Position numbers and translations under genes: made by a program. Below are positions 6,734 to 10,404 of a DNA stretch of 10,404 nt, piece by piece. The notes below the pieces were generated by a model. It was given only the letters and a program-made list of their open reading frames with translations. It searched no databases and was not told the origin of the DNA. This stretch comes from Methylocystis sp. (GTDB lineage: Bacteria > Pseudomonadota > Alphaproteobacteria > Rhizobiales > Beijerinckiaceae). Numbering within the stretch: the stretch's first letter is position 1; each line of letters starts with the position of its first letter. Where the stretch lies: contig JALRFG010000024.1 in NCBI GenBank assembly GCA_023253795.1, forward strand, positions 7,550 to 17,953, in the 5' to 3' direction.

Positions 6734-6780
6734 AGCGCGTTCCGCCGAAGCGGAAACCGGTTCGGCGAAAGCAAGCGCGA
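6731..6780. repeat. Short palindromic intergenic element (Hyphomicrobiales REP/RIME-like)
   Basis: Immediately at the hemF stop, between convergent genes, lies a palindromic element with nested symmetry. CGCCGAA (6743-6749) pairs with TTCGGCG (6761-6767) around an 11-nt loop, alternatively TTCCGC (6740-6745) pairs with GCGGAA (6750-6755), and GCGC blocks flank both sides (6735-6738, 6775-6778). From memory the layout, including the core GGAAACCGGTTCGG, resembles the dispersed GAGCATG...GGAAACCGGTTTTCCG... palindromes of this order. It has no T tract, so it is not an obvious terminator, though it may slow polymerase between the two genes. Only one copy is in the window. Confidence 0.55.
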
Positions 6781-6792
6781 CAAAACCAGCGC

Positions 6793-7167
6793 CTAGCCAA
6801 ACGTCCAGGCTTTGTTGATGGCGAAGGTCATGAACATCACCAGCACAGTTGTCACGACCTGCGCCGGCAGATAGGGCGCGCCCCAGATATCGACGAAGAG
6901 GCGCATGATCGCGAAGGTCACGCAGAAACCTGCGAAGGCCACCAGCGCGAAGCGCCATCCCGCATCGGCATGGGAACGATCGCTAACGAAAGTATGGCGA
7001 CGGTTGAGCAGATAGGACACGACGCCGCCGACCACATAGCCATGAAGCGTCGCCGGAACCGGCCGCCAGCCGGCGCCTTCCACCAACGTCAACAGCACAG
7101 CGTAATGCGCCAGCGTCGCAACGACGCCGACGGACGCATAGGACGCAAGCTGACGAAAGACCGACAT
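6793..7167 (-). CDS. GtrA-family four-helix membrane protein
   Basis: This 124-residue protein has four hydrophobic segments (about 8-29, 36-54, 71-92, 99-117), the usual size and layout of GtrA/DPMS-type proteins. These are thought to help flip or position polyprenyl-linked sugars for cell-surface glycosylation. The two halves are related: the second helix ends in NRRHTF (55-60) and the fourth in NKAWTF (118-123), the family's signature. Start ATG 7167 lies one base after the TGA of the cytochrome gene upstream (TGACATG on the minus strand), so translation is probably coupled. No glycosyltransferase gene is next to it, so the sugar and acceptor cannot be inferred. Coupling to a cytochrome is odd and may be positional only. 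Confidence 0.88.
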   Translation of the reverse strand: MSVFRQLASYASVGVVATLAHYAVLLTLVEGAGWRPVPATLHGYVVGGVVSYLLNRRHTFVSDRSHADAGWRFALVAFAGFCVTFAIMRLFVDIWGAPYLPAQVVTTVLVMFMTFAINKAWTFG

Positions 7168-7168
7168 G

Positions 7169-7507
7169 TCAGCGCGGCAACTGCTCGTAATAATGCGCGA
7201 TCTCGCGCATTTCGGCGTCTGAGAGCTGACGGCTCATGAAGCGCATCTCCTTGTGCGGACGCTTGCCGTCGGCGAAAGCTCTGAGTTGATTGTAGAGATA
7301 TAATTCATGCTGGCCGGCGAGATTGGGCGCGTCGGCGCTGCGGGCGATCCCGTCCGGACCATGGCAGGCGGCGCATTGGGCGATCACATCGGTCAATGCG
7401 CCGGCGTGAGCCGGCATCGCAAAGGCCATCAGGGCGACGGCGCGAAGCCAGACGCCAAATCCGATATTCCGCCCGATAGCATTTCCGATTCTGGCGCGCG
7501 TTTTCAT
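7169..7507 (-). CDS. Exported monohaem class I cytochrome c
   Basis: This 112-residue protein has a long Sec signal peptide (residues 1-35, R-rich n-region, hydrophobic core about 17-31, cleavage after MPAHA), leaving a mature domain of about 77 residues. The single haem site is CAACH (45-49). The likely axial methionine is M91 in MSRQLSDAE, which precedes the final helix HYYEQLPR, the arrangement seen in c553/c4-type domains. It is therefore a small periplasmic electron carrier, probably soluble. Whether it accepts electrons from the bc1 complex about 3 kb away cannot be told from sequence. The ATG at 7507 has GGGAGG 8 nt upstream, an excellent ribosome binding site. An inverted repeat at 7519-7537 (cccgca / tgcggg) overlaps the edge of that site and could fold in the leader. 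A TTATAC -10-like element at 7542-7537 (minus) has no good -35. Confidence 0.93.
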   Translation of the reverse strand: MKTRARIGNAIGRNIGFGVWLRAVALMAFAMPAHAGALTDVIAQCAACHGPDGIARSADAPNLAGQHELYLYNQLRAFADGKRPHKEMRFMSRQLSDAEMREIAHYYEQLPR

Positions 7508-7555
7508 TCAATCGGCCTCCCGCAGCAAGCTTGCGGGTATAACATGTCGTCAGCC

Positions 7556-7584
7556 CTTCACAGGTCCCGGAATCTCGTCTAGAC
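7556..7584 (+). promoter_or_regulatory. Candidate housekeeping promoter upstream of carB leader
   Basis: CTTCAC (7556-7561), a 17-bp spacer and CTAGAC (7579-7584) match the alphaproteobacterial housekeeping pattern CTTGAC-N17-CTATAT at 5 of 6 and 4 of 6 positions. Transcription would begin near 7590-7592, just before a run of hairpins ending in an intrinsic terminator. The match was found by eye, so chance is possible. Confidence 0.4.
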
Positions 7585-7590
7585 AATCGA

Positions 7591-7684
7591 CGACTTTCGA
7601 GCCGGGCGCGCCCGCTCGCCGCCCGCATGACGGGCTTCTCGGGACGCGTTCTGGTCCAAAAGGCCGGAGACGCGGCCTTTTTTT
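7591..7684 (+). ncRNA. Candidate structured small RNA or attenuated carB leader
   Basis: Between the divergent cytochrome c gene and carB there is no convincing ORF but a compact series of perfect hairpins. They are 7598-7618 (cgag + cgggcg / cgcccg + ctcg, one bulged C), 7621-7635 (gcccg, loop catga, cgggc), and the terminator stem 7658-7681 with seven Ts. Starting at the promoter candidate just upstream, the RNA would be about 94 nt, a typical bacterial small RNA. Alternatively it is the 5' leader of carB with conditional termination. It does not show tRNA, SRP, 6S or tmRNA signatures that I can see. Confidence 0.35.
7658..7684 (+). terminator. Rho-independent terminator in the carB upstream region
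   Basis: The arms aaaaggccg (7658-7666) and cggcctttt (7673-7681) pair perfectly over nine bases around a 6-nt loop (gagacg) and run into seven Ts (7678-7684). It faces the plus strand but no plus-strand gene lies between hemF (ending 6733, behind two minus-strand genes) and this point. It must therefore end an unannotated transcript or act in the carB leader, 84 nt before the carB start. Confidence 0.75.
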
Positions 7685-7734
7685 ATGCCCGCGCCCCTGC
7701 CCTCATGGGCAAAAAGCCTTTAAGAAACAATACA

Positions 7735-7754
7735 GTCCGACATTGGTGTCGGAC
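7735..7754 (+). promoter_or_regulatory. Perfect hairpin abutting the carB ribosome binding site
   Basis: gtccgaca (7735-7742) and tgtcggac (7747-7754) form an 8-bp perfect stem with a ttgg loop. It ends 2 nt before the purine-rich ribosome binding site (GGAAGGA, 7757-7763). The placement suggests control or protection of translation start. As double-stranded DNA it could equally be a protein-binding dyad. Confidence 0.5.
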
Positions 7755-7768
7755 CTGGAAGGACGCCG

Positions 7769-10404
7769 ATGCCGAAACGGACAGACATATCGACCATCCT
7801 GATCATCGGCGCGGGGCCGATCGTCATCGGTCAGGCCTGCGAATTCGACTATTCCGGCACCCAGGCCTGCAAGGCGCTGAAAGCCGAGGGCTACCGGATC
7901 GTCCTCGTCAATTCTAATCCGGCGACGATCATGACCGATCCCGATCTCGCCGATCGCACCTATGTCGAACCGATCACCCCGGAATTCGTCGCGAAAATCA
8001 TCGAGCAGGAGCGCTACGCCGTTCCCGGCGGCTTCGCCTTGTTGCCGACCATGGGCGGCCAGACGGCGCTGAATTGCGCGCTGTCGCTCGAAAAAATGGG
8101 CGTGCTGAAGAAATTCGACATCGAGATGATCGGCGCCACCGCCCACGCCATCGACAAGGCCGAAGATCGCGAATTGTTCCGCGAGGCGATGACCAAGATC
8201 GGCCTTTCGACGCCGCGTTCGCATCATATCAAGACGCTGTCCGGCGCGCTGGCGGCGCTCGACGACATCGGCCTGCCGGCGATTATTCGTCCGTCCTTCA
8301 CGCTGGGCGGCACCGGCGGCGGCATCGCCTACAACAAGGCGGAATTCATCGAGATCGTTGAACGCGGCATCGACGCGTCGCCGACAAATGAAGTGCTGAT
8401 CGAGGAAAGCGTTCTCGGCTGGAAGGAATATGAGATGGAGGTTGTCCGCGACAAGGCGGACAATTGCATCATCATCTGCTCGATCGAAAACCTCGATCCG
8501 ATGGGCGTGCACACCGGCGACAGCATCACCGTCGCGCCGGCGCTGACGCTCACCGACAAAGAATATCAGATCATGCGCGACGCCTCGATCGCCGTGCTGC
8601 GCGAGATCGGCGTCGAAACCGGCGGCTCCAACGTGCAATTCGCCGTTGATCCGGCGACCGGCCGCATGATCGTCATCGAGATGAATCCGCGCGTGTCGCG
8701 CTCTTCAGCACTGGCTTCGAAGGCCACCGGCTTTCCGATTGCAAAAATCGCAGCCAAACTCGCGGTTGGCTACACGCTGGACGAAATCGCCAATGACATC
8801 ACCGGCGGCGCAACGCCGGCCTCCTTTGAGCCGACGATCGATTATGTCGTCACCAAGATTCCGCGCTTCGCTTTTGAAAAATTCCCCGGCTCCGAGCCGA
8901 CGCTGACGACGGCGATGAAGTCGGTCGGCGAGGCCATGGCCATTGGCCGCAATTTCGCCGAGTCCTTGCAAAAGGCGCTGCGCTCGCTTGAAACCGGCCT
9001 TTCGGGACTTGATGAGATCGAGATCGAAGGGCTGGGCAAGGGCGACGATTATAATGTGCTGCGCGGCGCGCTCGGCACGCCGACGCCGGATCGTCTGCTT
9101 TACGTTGGACAGGCGCTGCGTCTCGGCATGAGCGTTGCGGAGATTCACGACGCCAGCAAAATCGATCCCTGGTTCATCGCGCGCATGGCGGAAATCATCG
9201 CGCTTGAACAGAAAGTCAAAAAATTCGGCCTGCCGAAAGACGCCGAGAATTTCCGTGCGCTTAAATTCGCGGGCTTCTCGGATGTGCGTCTCGCGACGCT
9301 GACCGGCGTCGAAGAAAAAGATGTGCGCCTCGCCCGTCACGCGCTCAATGTGCGTCCGGTCTACAAGCGCATCGACACCTGCGCCGCCGAATTCGCTTCG
9401 CCCACCGCCTATATGTATTCGACCTATGAGACGCCCTTCGCCGGCGCGCTCGCGAATGAAGCCCTGCCTTCCGACAAGAAGAAGATCGTTATTCTTGGCG
9501 GCGGCCCCAACCGCATCGGTCAGGGCATCGAATTCGACTATTGCTGCTGTCACGCCTGTTTCGCGCTCGCAGATGCGGGCTACGAGACCATCATGATCAA
9601 CTGCAATCCGGAAACGGTGTCGACGGATTACGACACCTCCGACCGTCTCTATTTCGAGCCGCTGACCAATGAGGATGTCGCCGAGATCATCGACGTTGAG
9701 AAGTCGCGCGGAACGCTGGCCGGCGTGATCGTTCAATATGGTGGCCAGACGCCGCTGAAGCTCGCGCATGGTCTCGCCGAAGCCGGAACGCCGATCCTCG
9801 GCACGCCGGTCGACTCCATTGATCTCGCCGAAGATCGTGACCGCTTCAAACGCCTGCTCGACAAGCTTGGCATGAAACAGCCGAAAAACGGCATCGCCTA
9901 TTCAGTCGAGCAATCGCGCATCATCGCCGCCGAACTCGGCCTGCCGCTCGTTGTGCGTCCGTCCTATGTGCTGGGCGGCCGCGCCATGGCGATCATTCGC
10001 GACCAAAGCGATCTCGACGATTATCTGCTCGGCACGCTGCCCAGTCTGGTGCCGTCCGAAATCAAGGCGCGCTATCCCAACGACAAGACCGGCCAAATCA
10101 ACATGGTGCTCGGACGCAATCCGTTGCTGTTCGACCGCTATCTCACCGACGCCATCGAAGTGGACGTCGATTGTCTCGCCGATGGAACGACGGCCGCCGT
10201 CGCCGGCGTGATGGAGCATATTGAGGAAGCGGGCATTCACTCCGGCGACTCCGCCTGTTCGCTGCCGCCGCGCTCATTGTCGCCGGAGACGGTGGCCGCG
10301 CTGGAGGAGCAGACGCGCAATCTCGCCATGGCGCTCGGCGTCGTCGGTCTGATGAATGTGCAATTCGCGCTCAAGGACGGCGAGATTTACGTGCTCGAAG
10401 TCAA
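7769..10404 (+). CDS. carB: Carbamoyl-phosphate synthase large subunit (5' part, runs off window)
   Basis: 878 codons are present without a stop; the family is usually about 1,070-1,160 residues, so the allosteric C-terminal domain is missing here. With CarA, it makes carbamoyl phosphate from bicarbonate, glutamine-derived ammonia and two ATP, for pyrimidine and arginine synthesis. Start ATG 7769 (MPKRTDIS) follows GGAAGGA by 5 nt. First ATP-grasp half: IGAGPIVIGQACEFDYSG (14-31), TLGGTGGG (178-185), HTGDSITVAP (248-257), EMNPRVSR (304-311). Second half: ILGGGPNRIGQGIEFDY (from 575), RPSYVLGGRAM (730-740), HSGDSACSLPP (824-834). About 20 residues near 758-780 (including ARYPNDKTGQIN) are inserted relative to E. 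coli; I recall this as usual in alphaproteobacteria. The ancient duplication is visible even in DNA: gaattcgactatt occurs at 7841 and 9530. carA is not adjacent upstream. Confidence 0.98.
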   Translation, partial: MPKRTDISTILIIGAGPIVIGQACEFDYSGTQACKALKAEGYRIVLVNSNPATIMTDPDLADRTYVEPITPEFVAKIIEQERYAVPGGFALLPTMGGQTALNCALSLEKMGVLKKFDIEMIGATAHAIDKAEDRELFREAMTKIGLSTPRSHHIKTLSGALAALDDIGLPAIIRPSFTLGGTGGGIAYNKAEFIEIVERGIDASPTNEVLIEESVLGWKEYEMEVVRDKADNCIIICSIENLDPMGVHTGDSITVAPALTLTDKEYQIMRDASIAVLREIGVETGGSNVQFAVDPATGRMIVIEMNPRVSRSSALASKATGFPIAKIAAKLAVGYTLDEIANDITGGATPASFEPTIDYVVTKIPRFAFEKFPGSEPTLTTAMKSVGEAMAIGRNFAESLQKALRSLETGLSGLDEIEIEGLGKGDDYNVLRGALGTPTPDRLLYVGQALRLGMSVAEIHDASKIDPWFIARMAEIIALEQKVKKFGLPKDAENFRALKFAGFSDVRLATLTGVEEKDVRLARHALNVRPVYKRIDTCAAEFASPTAYMYSTYETPFAGALANEALPSDKKKIVILGGGPNRIGQGIEFDYCCCHACFALADAGYETIMINCNPETVSTDYDTSDRLYFEPLTNEDVAEIIDVEKSRGTLAGVIVQYGGQTPLKLAHGLAEAGTPILGTPVDSIDLAEDRDRFKRLLDKLGMKQPKNGIAYSVEQSRIIAAELGLPLVVRPSYVLGGRAMAIIRDQSDLDDYLLGTLPSLVPSEIKARYPNDKTGQINMVLGRNPLLFDRYLTDAIEVDVDCLADGTTAAVAGVMEHIEEAGIHSGDSACSLPPRSLSPETVAALEEQTRNLAMALGVVGLMNVQFALKDGEIYVLEV

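Noticed and set aside
7540..7690. tRNA gene before carB
   Set aside because: The hairpins do not form a cloverleaf; there is no T-loop consensus, CCA end or anticodon arm in register.
7703..8638. 311-codon open frame on the minus strand
   Set aside because: Antisense to the first half of carB and runs through its leader. The composition is low-complexity Asp/Arg/Gly/Phe, with no ribosome binding site or family resemblance.
8705..9769. 354-codon open frame on the minus strand
   Set aside because: Antisense to carB. The codon bias of carB keeps this frame open, and the product resembles the usual antisense pseudo-protein pattern.
1..10404. Mobile element, CRISPR array or defence system
   Set aside because: No transposase, integrase, repeat-spacer array, toxin-antitoxin pair or composition break was seen. 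All well-supported genes are housekeeping or single unknowns.

Overview
The window looks like chromosomal housekeeping DNA from a GC-rich alphaproteobacterium, probably of the order Hyphomicrobiales. The reasons are the three-gene bc1 operon (Rieske, cytochrome b, cytochrome c1), the alphaproteobacterial-style carbamoyl-phosphate synthase large chain with an extra loop in its second half, the aerobic HemF, CTTGAC-like promoter elements, and a palindromic element resembling the short intergenic repeats common in that order. A methanotroph or Beijerinckiaceae-type host is only a guess. No transposase, integrase, CRISPR array or rRNA is visible.

Layout. Positions 1-1593 (+): the tail of an unidentified gene, then, 7 nt on, a 482-residue coiled-coil protein with a glycine-rich tail. 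Both are unassigned. A perfect 32-bp palindrome with A5/T5 flanks (1615-1646) serves as a shared terminator with the convergent bc1 operon. Positions 4396-1670 (-): petA, petB and petC, the complete cytochrome bc1 complex, with b and c1 encoded separately. Positions 4397-4655 form a divergent control region. Positions 4656-6733 (+): trmL (tRNA wobble 2'-O-methyltransferase), an unknown one-helix membrane protein, and hemF (aerobic coproporphyrinogen III oxidase). The last two overlap by one base. Positions 6734-6792: a short palindromic repeat between convergent genes. Positions 7507-6793 (-): an exported monohaem cytochrome c and, one base later, a GtrA-family membrane protein. Positions 7508-7768: a structured intergenic region with a good promoter match, three hairpins, an intrinsic terminator that follows no gene, and a further hairpin at the carB ribosome binding site. 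Positions 7769-10404 (+): carB, the first 878 codons, running off the window.

Functionally much of the window concerns haem and respiration: HemF makes protoporphyrinogen precursors, cytochromes b and c1 use haem, and a second exported c-type cytochrome lies nearby. TrmL and CarB are general housekeeping enzymes. The least explained items are the coiled-coil gene pair at the left edge, the small membrane protein coupled to hemF, and the candidate small RNA or attenuator in front of carB. I see no convincing new multi-gene system. The carB leader and the two uncharacterised proteins are the places to look.
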